Shown here: in pieces, positions 1 to 7,748 of the stretch
How positions within the stretch are numbered: the stretch's first letter is position 1
How the letters are laid out: each line of letters begins with the position of its first letter
Assembly: GCF_900143545.1 (NCBI RefSeq)
Contig: NZ_FREV01000011.1
Coordinates: forward strand, 1 to 60,339
Length of the DNA: 60,339 bases
Direction of reading: 5' to 3'
Source: Loktanella sp. Alg231-35
GTDB lineage: Bacteria > Pseudomonadota > Alphaproteobacteria > Rhodobacterales > Rhodobacteraceae
Made by a program: the position numbers and the translations under genes
Notes under the pieces: generated by a model
Seen by the model: the letters and a program-made list of their open reading frames with translations, nothing else
Database searches by the model: none
What the model was told of the DNA's origin: nothing

Positions 1-130
1 GCATAGCCCATCCAGGGATTTCATCGTCGGGTCTGTTGACCAGCAAGATCTTCAACTGGCTTTCAACAACTGCCACAATCGCAAGGTCAACGGCAACACT
101 GGGTTTGGCATATCTGGCTAAGTTGGTCAT
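1..130 (-). CDS. NUDIX hydrolase, N-terminal part (runs off left edge)
   Basis: The reverse strand opens with ATG at 130 and stays open to the window edge, giving 43 residues that begin MTNLARYAKPSVAVDLAIVA and end at a P-G-W-A-M. The pattern of a beta strand, a second strand with LKILLVNR, then D-E-I-P-G-W-A is how NUDIX domains of the ADP-ribose pyrophosphatase or NrtR regulator type begin. The NUDIX box itself (GX5EX7REUXEEXGU) would lie outside the window, so activity cannot be judged. An inverted repeat lies directly upstream. If the protein has a C-terminal winged helix it would be an NrtR-like regulator; otherwise a housekeeping hydrolase. Confidence 0.7.
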   Translation of the reverse strand, partial: MTNLARYAKPSVAVDLAIVAVVESQLKILLVNRPDDEIPGWAM

Positions 131-172
131 ATCTTATATCCATATCAGTTATTACTTATATAGATATAAGAT
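131..172 (-). promoter_or_regulatory. AT-rich inverted repeat upstream of the NUDIX gene
   Basis: ATCTTATATC (131-140) is matched by its exact reverse complement GATATAAGAT (163-172). Inside the right half there is a nested palindrome, CTTATATAGATATAAG (155-170). The repeat touches the start codon of the NUDIX gene, where a repressor would block transcription. The link to the NUDIX gene is inference from position. Confidence 0.45.
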
Positions 173-537
173 CAGTAGGCGTCAACCCCTGCGTAAATCG
201 CTTGCAGGTGCGAAATGCTGCATCCTGCACAAACGGCAGCTTTCGGGATGGTGATAGGCCGGATTTGCTGTGGGTCGAATGGCGGCTTCGGGCCGTCCAC
301 GATGGTGCCCCTGGTCTCCCACAATGCAGATGCTGCGCCGCATCCGAGGTCGGCAGAGAGCCCAAGGTTACCGATGCTGCAAGGTGCGCTTACGTCCGCT
401 TTGAGAGCGGAACGTAAGGCGCAGGCCTTGCTGATTGGGTCGCAAAACTGGCGTAGGTTGCGCACGGTATTTGTGCATGCAAACACCATTTGGACAAGCA
501 TCAGAATACAGTTTGATGCCGCTAGCTTGGCTCACTC
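173..537. other. Intergenic stretch with degenerate repeat
   Basis: No convincing gene. The segment from about 330 to 401 (pattern GAGAGCCCAAGG, CCGATGCTGCAAGGTGC, ACGTCCGCTT) recurs in diverged form near 53361 and 54969, so this is one of the dispersed intergenic repeats of the window. No clear terminator for the operon ending at 538 was seen. Confidence 0.5.
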
Positions 538-1542
538 CTATTTCACCACATCAATCTTGCTACGGTTAAGTGAAATCGCAATGGCCGCGATGAGCAAAAT
601 ACCGAGGGCAACTTGGCTCCAGGACGGTGGCACACCAGCGATCGTTAATCCGTTGCGCACAATCGTCAGGGTTAAAGCGCCGATAATCGTTTTGACAACG
701 CTACCATATCCGCCGGTCAGGGGGGTCCCTCCGAGTGCGACTGCAGCGATTGCGTCAAGCTCCATCATCATACCTGCCTGCGGTGTGGCCGCTCCGGCGC
801 GGGCCAGGTTGATGCAGGCCGCGAGGCCCACCATCAACCCGGCGGCTGCAAACACTTTAATTTTGAAGGTCGTGACATTGATGCCCACGAGGCGCAGCAC
901 TTTCTCGTTGCCGCCGACGGCGCGCAATTGCTGACCAAACACGGTTTTCTCGTAGAACGCCCACATAAGAAGCGAAACGATTGCCGCGAGGATGAAGATT
1001 GCCGGGAACTTACCCATCGAAAGCAGCCAAGGTGCCGCCACCGAAGAAATATTGCCCCCGGAAGCCCCGCTATCCGACGTGATATAGATCGATGTCCCAT
1101 CAGACATGATGATGACCAGCGCGCGGACGATGATGAGCATGGCCAGCGTCGTGACAAAGGACGGGATCTTGAGAAGCGAGATGATACAGCCGTTGACCAT
1201 GCCGACAAACCCGCCTGCAAGGACACCGAGGATCAGGCCGACATCACCAAACCAAAGCATCCCAAGAGCCCCTAAGAAGGCCGAAAAGGCCAAGCTTGAG
1301 CCGATGGAGATATCAATCGACCCGGTCGTGACAATCATCAATTGCGCAAAGGCAAGCAGCAACAAAACCGGTGTTTGCTGGGCAATGAATGTCCAGTTAC
1401 GTACGGACATAAAACGGTCGCCCGAGATGGCCCAAAACATCAAGATCACCAATGCGATGGCGATGAAGGGCACATAGTCTCGCAGTTTCTCAACCCTCTC
1501 AGGATGCAGGAATGGTTTGGTTGTTGTTGTGGTATCTGACAT
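538..1542 (-). CDS. Sugar ABC transporter permease, CUT2 family (FrcC/RbsC-like)
   Basis: Inner-membrane permease of 334 residues, the usual size of the BPD_transp_2 family, with about eight to ten hydrophobic segments. The family signatures TTGSIDISIGSSLAF (near residue 75) and ALGGTPLTGGYGSV (near 270) are present. The ATG at 1542 is chosen because a GAGGAG motif precedes it; an ATG five codons upstream overlaps the ATPase stop but lacks this. It is the last gene of the fructoside-type operon, 11 bases after the ATPase gene. Only one permease is present, so it should act as a homodimer. Substrate is inferred from neighbours. Confidence 0.9.
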   Translation of the reverse strand: MSDTTTTTKPFLHPERVEKLRDYVPFIAIALVILMFWAISGDRFMSVRNWTFIAQQTPVLLLLAFAQLMIVTTGSIDISIGSSLAFSAFLGALGMLWFGDVGLILGVLAGGFVGMVNGCIISLLKIPSFVTTLAMLIIVRALVIIMSDGTSIYITSDSGASGGNISSVAAPWLLSMGKFPAIFILAAIVSLLMWAFYEKTVFGQQLRAVGGNEKVLRLVGINVTTFKIKVFAAAGLMVGLAACINLARAGAATPQAGMMMELDAIAAVALGGTPLTGGYGSVVKTIIGALTLTIVRNGLTIAGVPPSWSQVALGILLIAAIAISLNRSKIDVVK

Positions 1543-1553
1543 GGTGTTTCTCC

Positions 1554-2327
1554 TCATTCGCCCAGTGTGATGGCTTTGACGAGCCGGTCTGAAGTGATTT
1601 CGTCGCGTTTGAATTCACGCGATGTGACACCGTGGTGGGTGACAATGATCCGATCGGCTAAGCGCCGCACTTGATCAAGGTTGTGACTGATCAGGATAAA
1701 TGATGTGCCGTGTTGATCGCGGACATCCTCGACCAATCGCTCCACTTCGCCGGTTTCATTGGGCCCCAAGGCCGCGGTTGGTTCATCAAGAATGACAATG
1801 TCGCTGCCCCAGGCGATGGCGCGGCCGATGGCGATGCTTTGCTGCTGCCCACCCGACATCGATGAAATCGGCTGAGACAGGTCTTGAACTGTTGTGACGT
1901 TGAGTTGCTTCAGTACCTCGCGCGTCTTCGCACGCATCTTTTTTTCGTCAACGAACAGCCCCCACTTTCGGGGAATACGGCCAAGAAACAGATTGTAGGG
2001 GGCAGTCATATTGGGAACCAGCGCAAGGTCCTGATAGACGACTTCGATCCCGCTGGCCTGCATATGAGACACGCTATGATCTGCTCGTGAAACCTCGACC
2101 CCTTTGATGCAGATGCGTCCGCTATCTGGCACGTGGGCACCGGACACAATCTTGGCCAGAGTCGACTTGCCGGCTCCGTTTCCGCCGACAATTGCAACAA
2201 CCTCGCCGCGTTTAAGGTCAAATGACCCATCCCGCATGGCCTGCACACCACCAAAGGATTTCGTCACGTGTTCCACCGTCAAAAGTGGTGCTGTGTCTGA
2301 TCCATCCATTTCCATTCTCCCTGTCAC
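1554..2327 (-). CDS. Sugar ABC transporter ATP-binding protein (FrcA-like, single domain)
   Basis: Cytoplasmic ATPase that energises the CUT2 importer. Walker A is GGNGAGKST (near 48), the signature is MSGGQQQS, Walker B is DIVILDEPTAAL and the switch histidine lies in ISHN. At 257 residues it has one nucleotide-binding domain, as in FrcA, unlike the double-domain RbsA/RhaT type encoded at 14787. The longest frame starts with a GTG overlapping the ROK stop; ATG codons at 2315 and 2309 follow GGGAG and are alternatives, the latter with better spacing. The overlap implies translational coupling with the regulator gene. Confidence 0.9.
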   Translation of the reverse strand: MTGRMEMDGSDTAPLLTVEHVTKSFGGVQAMRDGSFDLKRGEVVAIVGGNGAGKSTLAKIVSGAHVPDSGRICIKGVEVSRADHSVSHMQASGIEVVYQDLALVPNMTAPYNLFLGRIPRKWGLFVDEKKMRAKTREVLKQLNVTTVQDLSQPISSMSGGQQQSIAIGRAIAWGSDIVILDEPTAALGPNETGEVERLVEDVRDQHGTSFILISHNLDQVRRLADRIIVTHHGVTSREFKRDEITSDRLVKAITLGE

Positions 2328-3541
2328 CCAGTATCGCTGGTGATTTTGTCCTGAGTTTCTCGCGCCGGCCCCAAATAGGTCTGTGAAAACACGTCAAGAA
2401 ACGTGCCTTTGAGCACGGTGTCTTCGGTCAAACCGCTGAGTTCGATGTCGACCGAGCGGTACACGCTCGGAAGGACCGCCTTTTCCACATGGCGTTTGAT
2501 TGCGTTCAAAAACGGCTCACCCAGCAAGGCATATTCGTCGCCAATGACGATTAGATCCGGGTTCGCGAAATTGATGCAGTTGGTGATGCCCTGAGCCAGA
2601 TAACGCGCGACCTTGTTTACTTCTTCGGTCGCAACCGGGTCGTGATCTGCATAGGCATCCACCACGTCCGAGAATGTGGCATCTTTGGTCAGGCGAGCCG
2701 TCGCCCGTTCGCGAATGGCTCGCAGAAGTGCAATTCGAGAGGCAAATATTTCAAGACAACCGGTATTTCCACATTTGCATTGTGGGCCATCAACCTTGAT
2801 TGACATATGGCCCATTTCGCCCGCCAGACCGAGCGCTCCTCGGTAAACTTCACCGCCGACAACAAGGGCCGAGCCGATGCCCTGACCGGCAGAGACATAA
2901 AGCAGGACTTTCGCCCCGCTGGTACGCGCGGTGTGCCTCCATTCGGTGAGTGCCGCAGCCTTTGCGTCGTGGGTGGAATGCAATGGTATGTTAGGGAAAC
3001 GCGCCCGAAGCTCTGGAATAAGATCAAAACCCTGCCACTCGGGGCTTTCGGTAATCAGAATGACACGTTCATCGCGTTCAAGAAATGGTCCGGGCACCGC
3101 GATACCGATACCATCAATCTGCTTGAAACCTGAGATCCGCCGCTCCATCGCCTGCGCAATACCGGAGAATGTCGCGGCAGCGGGCTGCCCCCTTGGAATA
3201 GGAAATTCTTCCAGCTCGACGGGTTCTCCACGCAGATTAAAACCCGCTATTGAGAAGCTGCGTCTTTGCAGTCGCAAGCACAGGATATGCCGCCCGCTTG
3301 CGGAAAAATCGAGGTTGATCGACCGCCTGCCGCGCCCCCCTTTGACAAGACCCACTTCTTCAACAATCCCGTCGTCCAGCAAAGGGCCAATGGCGCGCGT
3401 GACTGTCGCCTGGTCAAGTCCTGACACCACGCTGATGTCCTTGCGCGAACATGTGCCGAGGTCGTGGAGTGCTTTCAATATAACCTGTCGATTGTGGCCC
3501 TGTACGCCTTCAATCGACAATCCTTTTTGTGTCGCCCTCAT
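2324..3541 (-). CDS. ROK family transcriptional regulator
   Basis: Protein of 405 residues with an N-terminal winged helix (RKDISVVSGLDQATVTRAIGPLLDDG) and a C-terminal ROK sugar-kinase-like domain that carries the zinc motif CKCGNTGCLE and the phosphate-binding GQGIGSALVVGG region. ROK regulators usually repress sugar operons and respond to the sugar or its phosphate. The start at 3541 is set by a GGAGGG motif eight bases upstream; an in-frame extension to 3595 has no better site. It sits inside the operon it probably controls (FrcR-like position), 78 bases after the kinase gene and overlapping the ATPase gene. Confidence 0.88.
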   Translation of the reverse strand: MRATQKGLSIEGVQGHNRQVILKALHDLGTCSRKDISVVSGLDQATVTRAIGPLLDDGIVEEVGLVKGGRGRRSINLDFSASGRHILCLRLQRRSFSIAGFNLRGEPVELEEFPIPRGQPAAATFSGIAQAMERRISGFKQIDGIGIAVPGPFLERDERVILITESPEWQGFDLIPELRARFPNIPLHSTHDAKAAALTEWRHTARTSGAKVLLYVSAGQGIGSALVVGGEVYRGALGLAGEMGHMSIKVDGPQCKCGNTGCLEIFASRIALLRAIRERATARLTKDATFSDVVDAYADHDPVATEEVNKVARYLAQGITNCINFANPDLIVIGDEYALLGEPFLNAIKRHVEKAVLPSVYRSVDIELSGLTEDTVLKGTFLDVFSQTYLGPARETQDKITSDTG

Positions 3542-3619
3542 TGCTCGCACCCTCCAAGTTGCTGATATTTCCAGCATAGTGGGAGTTGCTTGCAACCTAC
3601 AATGAATTGATGGCCGCGA

Positions 3620-4264
3620 TCAGTCATCTGCGCGCTCGTAGAACAGAATGTCTTCGACCTGTCGTTCGTTTCTGATGGTCTGGGCGTTTGGCATATCAGT
3701 GCGATCGATCTTTTCAAGCGCTTCGCTTTGCGCCCGCCCGCTTTTCTGGTGCCGGTTCAAAAGCCTCTGGCGAAGAGTTTCATCCGGTGCATCGACAAAG
3801 ATGCGAAGGTTGAACGCGTCGCCTGCCGCACGCCAGGGCTCTGCTTCCGAAAGCACGTAGTTTCCTTCGATAACATATACGCCCTCGGCCCCGGAAATGC
3901 TGGTCCCTTCAGGTATGGCATCATGTCTTTGGCGCGAATACACCGGCCACCAGAAAGAGTCTCTGGCCGTCAAACGCTGGACGGCTGCGACAAAGGCTTC
4001 TGCATCAAACGTATCAATGCGGCCTTTCGCCTCGCGCAGATCCTGCGCGTCCAGCTGTGCATTTGTCAGGTGAAATCCGTCCATGGGACAGAAGCATGCT
4101 TTTGTCCCGGCGACGTTGAGATCGGTGACAAGGCGCTCCGAAAGGGTGGATTTTCCGGTCGCAGGTGGCCCCGCGATCCCGATCAGGAAAGGCGCAGCGG
4201 CGCCTTCAACCCGATCCACGATGATTTCCATCAACGCGTCGTATGAGTGAATAATCTCAGGCAC
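3620..4264 (-). CDS. P-loop sugar kinase, FrcK/uridine-kinase-like
   Basis: Contains GIAGPPATGKST, the Walker A of the nucleoside/phosphoribulokinase-like kinase group, followed by PMDGFHLTNAQLD, a substrate-loop pattern shared with uridine and pantothenate kinases and with FrcK of rhizobial fructose operons. About 214 residues. The GTG at 4264 is preceded by GGAG at a good distance and overlaps the PfkB stop by eight bases; ATG 4231 is an alternative, and an ATG at 4321 would overlap PfkB by 65 bases. It likely phosphorylates the imported sugar or its monophosphate; the acceptor is not deducible from sequence. Confidence 0.8.
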   Translation of the reverse strand: MPEIIHSYDALMEIIVDRVEGAAAPFLIGIAGPPATGKSTLSERLVTDLNVAGTKACFCPMDGFHLTNAQLDAQDLREAKGRIDTFDAEAFVAAVQRLTARDSFWWPVYSRQRHDAIPEGTSISGAEGVYVIEGNYVLSEAEPWRAAGDAFNLRIFVDAPDETLRQRLLNRHQKSGRAQSEALEKIDRTDMPNAQTIRNERQVEDILFYERADD

Positions 4265-5105
4265 GCATCCAGCTCCGAGTGCCAGCAAATTCGCAAGACT
4301 TGGCGGCGATCCGGTTGGCACTGTTCAAGGCCTCAACAAATTCGCCACTTTCGGCGTAAGCGTGGCAAAACGCGCCGTGAAAGATATCACCAGCTCCAAG
4401 CGTATCTACAGCGGTAACCGGAATTGCCGGAATTTCCCCTGATGAGCCGCCATCATGCCAGATCACGCCATTTGTCCCTCGTGTAATGGCCCATCGCGAT
4501 AGCCCGAGATCGTTACACATCTCGGCGAATGCATGGGGTCCTTCAGGAAGGAATACTTCCGAGACGACAGGCACATCAGCAAGCCGAAGAAAATCGGGCG
4601 ACCATTCTTTCCAGCTTCCCCCATCTAGAATTACCGGACCGTCAAAGGCTCGGATGTCGTCAAAGTTCTGTCCGACGAAGGGGTGCTCATATTGATCCAA
4701 CTGGATCAGGTTGTAATCACTTGCGAACAGATCACGTCCATCTTTTAAGCGGCTACAGTCATCCTGCGCGCCGTTGACGATCATTCGCGTACCGAGGCTG
4801 CGTGTCGAAACGACCGTCGATAGTGGGATATGATAGCTGGGGTCATCGCAAATGTCGCGCAGATCGATGCCGTACTTCTTCAAGTCATCGGTCACAAAGT
4901 TTCGAACAAGCCCCTCTGCACCCATAGAAGTTGCCAATGTCGCATCGCCACCCAGATGCGAGAACACAATGGCGGCGTTCAGCGATGATCCACCCGGTAT
5001 CAGATCATTTGCCAGCGCCTTGGTTTTCCCATCTGGACCGGGAAAGTCATCGACCAAGGCTAAGACATCCAACACAGAGCGTCCGATGAAAAGTGCGCGG
5101 CTCAC
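4257..5105 (-). CDS. PfkB family carbohydrate kinase
   Basis: Ribokinase-fold sugar kinase of 282 residues. The N-terminal PGGSSLNAAIVFSHLGG and the C-terminal DTLGAGDIFHGAF, with catalytic Asp and anion-hole glycines, are the two PfkB signatures. The gene overlaps the aldolase gene by four bases (ATGA) and the FrcK-like gene by eight, so the three should be co-translated. With an FBP aldolase next to it, a 1-phosphofructokinase or fructokinase role is the simplest inference. The DTLGAGDIFHGAF form also occurs in sulfofructose kinases, so a related ketose is possible. Confidence 0.85.
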   Translation of the reverse strand: MSRALFIGRSVLDVLALVDDFPGPDGKTKALANDLIPGGSSLNAAIVFSHLGGDATLATSMGAEGLVRNFVTDDLKKYGIDLRDICDDPSYHIPLSTVVSTRSLGTRMIVNGAQDDCSRLKDGRDLFASDYNLIQLDQYEHPFVGQNFDDIRAFDGPVILDGGSWKEWSPDFLRLADVPVVSEVFLPEGPHAFAEMCNDLGLSRWAITRGTNGVIWHDGGSSGEIPAIPVTAVDTLGAGDIFHGAFCHAYAESGEFVEALNSANRIAAKSCEFAGTRSWMRA

Positions 5106-6175
5106 GACGCTGCGACGCGCGGATCAAGCACGCCCTCCGCATAGCGCTTTGCCATGTCGGCCACGGTAATTGGTTTGATTTTGTGCGCCTGTCCGACGGT
5201 TCCAAAACGCTCAAACCGATCGCGGACCAGAGTTTCAAGTTCCTCCATCGCTGCCAGAATGAACGCGCGCGGATCAAAGGACTGCGGGTTTTCCTGCGCA
5301 AACTGGCGCATTGCCCCCGACATCGCCATCCGACAATCAGTGTCGATATTGACCTTGCGAACACCATGGCGAATGCCGCGTTCGATTTCTTCAACTGGCA
5401 CGCCCCATGTTTGTGGCATCTCGCCACCATGGGCATTGATCACGTCCTGCAAATATTGCGGTACAGAACTGGAGCCATGCATCACCAGATGCGTTTCGGG
5501 CAGGCGTTTGTGGATCGCCTCGATTTGGGCCATCGACAAGATGTCGCCATCGGGTGCACGGGTGAACTTATAAGCTCCGTGAGACGTCCCACATGCAATC
5601 GCCAACGCGTCAACTTTGGTCGCCTTAACAAACGCAGCGGCCTCGTCCGGATCGGTCAAAAGCTGATCGCGGTCCATTTTGCCTTCTGCACCTGATCCGT
5701 CTTCTTGGCCGGCTTCGCCTGTCTCCAGAGAGCCGAGCACGCCAAGCTCACCTTCAATTGACGCACCAATCCAGTGGGCGATCTGTGCCACCCGCCCGGT
5801 GATATCGACGTTGTGTTCGTAGTCGGCCGGTGTCTTTCCGTCACCCATCAACGAGCCGTCCATCATCGCCGAGGTAAACCCCGCACCGATGGCACTGACG
5901 CAGGCCTGTTCATTGTGGCCATGATCCTGATGCAGACAGATCGGATTGTCGGGGTACATTTCGGCCAGTGCCTCTACGATCCCGACAATCATCCTGTCGC
6001 CCGCATAGACGTTGCGCACATTCAGGCTGGCCTGCAGGATCACCGGTGCGTCGCAGCCACGCGCAGCGTTCATGATTGCTAACCCCTGCTCCATATTCGA
6101 AATGTTGAAAGCAGGCACGCCATAGCCATGTTCGGCAGCATGATCGAGCAATTGTCGGAGGGTTATTAAAGGCAT
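5102..6175 (-). CDS. fba: Class II fructose-bisphosphate aldolase
   Basis: Zinc aldolase of 357 residues, the length of the Calvin-cycle (CbbA) type. Visible motifs are PICLHQDHGHNEQAC with the catalytic Asp and zinc His, IEGELGVLGSLETG, IACGTSHGAYKF with a zinc His, LVMHGSSSVP and VRKVNIDTDCRMA. It cleaves fructose 1,6-bisphosphate to DHAP and glyceraldehyde 3-phosphate. Being inside the sugar operon, it likely completes a dedicated route from the transported sugar to triose phosphates. Ten bases separate it from the GH32 stop. Confidence 0.92.
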   Translation of the reverse strand: MPLITLRQLLDHAAEHGYGVPAFNISNMEQGLAIMNAARGCDAPVILQASLNVRNVYAGDRMIVGIVEALAEMYPDNPICLHQDHGHNEQACVSAIGAGFTSAMMDGSLMGDGKTPADYEHNVDITGRVAQIAHWIGASIEGELGVLGSLETGEAGQEDGSGAEGKMDRDQLLTDPDEAAAFVKATKVDALAIACGTSHGAYKFTRAPDGDILSMAQIEAIHKRLPETHLVMHGSSSVPQYLQDVINAHGGEMPQTWGVPVEEIERGIRHGVRKVNIDTDCRMAMSGAMRQFAQENPQSFDPRAFILAAMEELETLVRDRFERFGTVGQAHKIKPITVADMAKRYAEGVLDPRVAAS

Positions 6176-6185
6176 GTGTTTGGCT

Positions 6186-7673
6186 CTACTTTCGGAATTT
6201 CAGGTCATGGAATGTCGCGTCGCCTTCTTGAACGAAAAGCCCCCAAGCATCCGTGTTTGAGATGTCGTAGACTCGGAACGAGGCGACCACCTGTCCCGCC
6301 ACGAAACATTCGATGGCAGACCCGTTTCGCAAAATCTGAACGCGATAACGTCCATCTTCGGGCGTAAAGGCCAGTGGGCGATCCACCAACGGGCTGTCGA
6401 TTTCTTGGCTGACTTCGATCCCGTGGCGCTCGTTCAGAACCAAACTGTCCCAGAGCGGGTCCATAGCGGCAGGCCAGCGATCAAAAACCACGCGTTCCTT
6501 CATCGGCTCAATGGCTAGGCTATAACCACTGTCGAGGTGATCACCGCCTCGCGGTTCGAGCAGGATGCCCACAGCTTCGGTGTTGGCAGTGGGCTCAATG
6601 ACAACATCGAGCAACACATCATCACGGTCAGGGCCATCCAGAAACGCGTAGGCATAGGTGCCGGTGGCGTCGCATTGTGGGCTATCGCCCTTAGTCCAAT
6701 CGCCCAACACCGGGCGAACCTTGTGTTCGACAGGCGTGTCGTAGCTGTCATCCACCTCTTGCGGCAGCCGACTGACCAGCGTTCCGTCCGGCAAAGAGAG
6801 CAGTTCACGCGGGCTGCCCAGTTCTCCGCCCCAGACCCAACTGCGCTTGGGACCATGGTGTTTGCGGAACGGTATCCAGGCGAAACTAAAGCGGCGGTCG
6901 CCATCGCTCGCGGATTTGGCCGCATAGAAGCGACGCCCATCAAGGCTATCCAGCTTTCGGCTTTCCCAAGGGCCTTCGGGCGATTTTGCCACACGGTAAA
7001 GCGTTTGCATCCGCTCGGAATAGCGGCTTTCCACCAGATACCACCAATCCCCGAGTTTGAAGAATTCGGGGCATTCCGGGCAATGGGTCAACATGGAAGA
7101 GGCCAGCGGAGGGCCGACCTCCCAGTGGTCCAGATCGTCGGACGTGGCAACCGCCACGCAGCCACGACGAAATTGCGGGCCCTCCTTCAAGCGCGCCGAA
7201 ATCAGCATCTTGAAGCAGCCTGCCTCTTCATCGCGGTAGACAAATGGATCGCGCCAATCGACGGTCTCGTACCATTGCGGATCAGGCGAGATTAGGGGAT
7301 TGCCGCCGGATTTATCCCAGGTTTTCATATCAGTAGAAGTCGCCTTGCAAATGGTTTGCGGCGACGCGGATTGGCGATTGTAGCCCGTGTAAAAGAAGTG
7401 AAAGACGCCTTCGTGCTCAATAACCGAGCCGGTCCAGATGCCATCACCATCGCAATCCCCATGTGCACCGGGGCCGAACGCATCGGGCATAACTTTCCAG
7501 TTCACCAGGTCATCGGACTGCAAGTAGGCCGTTGAGACCCGGGCGCGCTCTACATATTCCCATGCGCCGACGGGGGGCTGGGAAAAGAACAGGTGCCATT
7601 TTCCATCATGGTAAAAGGGCATGGTATCGCCAGCAGCGGCACCTCTTTTGGGAGCATAGCCGAATAGTCTCAT
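6186..7673 (-). CDS. GH32-like glycoside hydrolase (beta-fructosidase)
   Basis: Predicted cytoplasmic enzyme of 495 residues, with no signal peptide. It has the GH32 five-blade propeller landmarks: GDTMPFYHDGKWHLFFSQ in place of WMNDPNG, the stabiliser motif WRDPFVYRD, and CPECPEFF with the acid/base Glu, plus a C-terminal beta-sandwich. The start at 7673 follows TTTGAGG; an in-frame ATG at 7742 would place the coding start before a strong stem-loop and is less likely. Family knowledge suggests release of fructose from sucrose, levan or inulin oligomers. The altered nucleophile motif places it in a divergent GH32 subgroup. Confidence 0.82.
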   Translation of the reverse strand: MRLFGYAPKRGAAAGDTMPFYHDGKWHLFFSQPPVGAWEYVERARVSTAYLQSDDLVNWKVMPDAFGPGAHGDCDGDGIWTGSVIEHEGVFHFFYTGYNRQSASPQTICKATSTDMKTWDKSGGNPLISPDPQWYETVDWRDPFVYRDEEAGCFKMLISARLKEGPQFRRGCVAVATSDDLDHWEVGPPLASSMLTHCPECPEFFKLGDWWYLVESRYSERMQTLYRVAKSPEGPWESRKLDSLDGRRFYAAKSASDGDRRFSFAWIPFRKHHGPKRSWVWGGELGSPRELLSLPDGTLVSRLPQEVDDSYDTPVEHKVRPVLGDWTKGDSPQCDATGTYAYAFLDGPDRDDVLLDVVIEPTANTEAVGILLEPRGGDHLDSGYSLAIEPMKERVVFDRWPAAMDPLWDSLVLNERHGIEVSQEIDSPLVDRPLAFTPEDGRYRVQILRNGSAIECFVAGQVVASFRVYDISNTDAWGLFVQEGDATFHDLKFRK

Positions 7674-7706
7674 CGCGGACCTCAAAGTATTAGTTGATTG
7701 GGTGGT

Positions 7707-7731
7707 GCTCCCGACCTTTGTGGTCGGGAGC
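7707..7731 (-). promoter_or_regulatory. Intercistronic stem-loop after the binding-protein gene
   Basis: A perfect 10-bp stem, GCTCCCGACC (7707-7716) with GGTCGGGAGC (7722-7731), closes a 5-base loop. It lies between the binding-protein stop (7749) and the GH32 start (7673). No T-run follows in the transcribed direction, so it is more likely an RNA-stability or partial-attenuation hairpin than a full terminator. Confidence 0.75.
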
Positions 7732-7748
7732 GCCTCGTGCATGGGAGA

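Noticed and set aside
215..934. Plus-strand open frame of 239 codons
   Set aside because: It runs through repeat DNA and antisense through the permease gene, with no ribosome site or recognisable domain.
7707..7731. Rho-independent terminator ending the operon after the binding-protein gene
   Set aside because: The stem is strong but no T-run follows, and downstream genes continue on the same strand with tight spacing.
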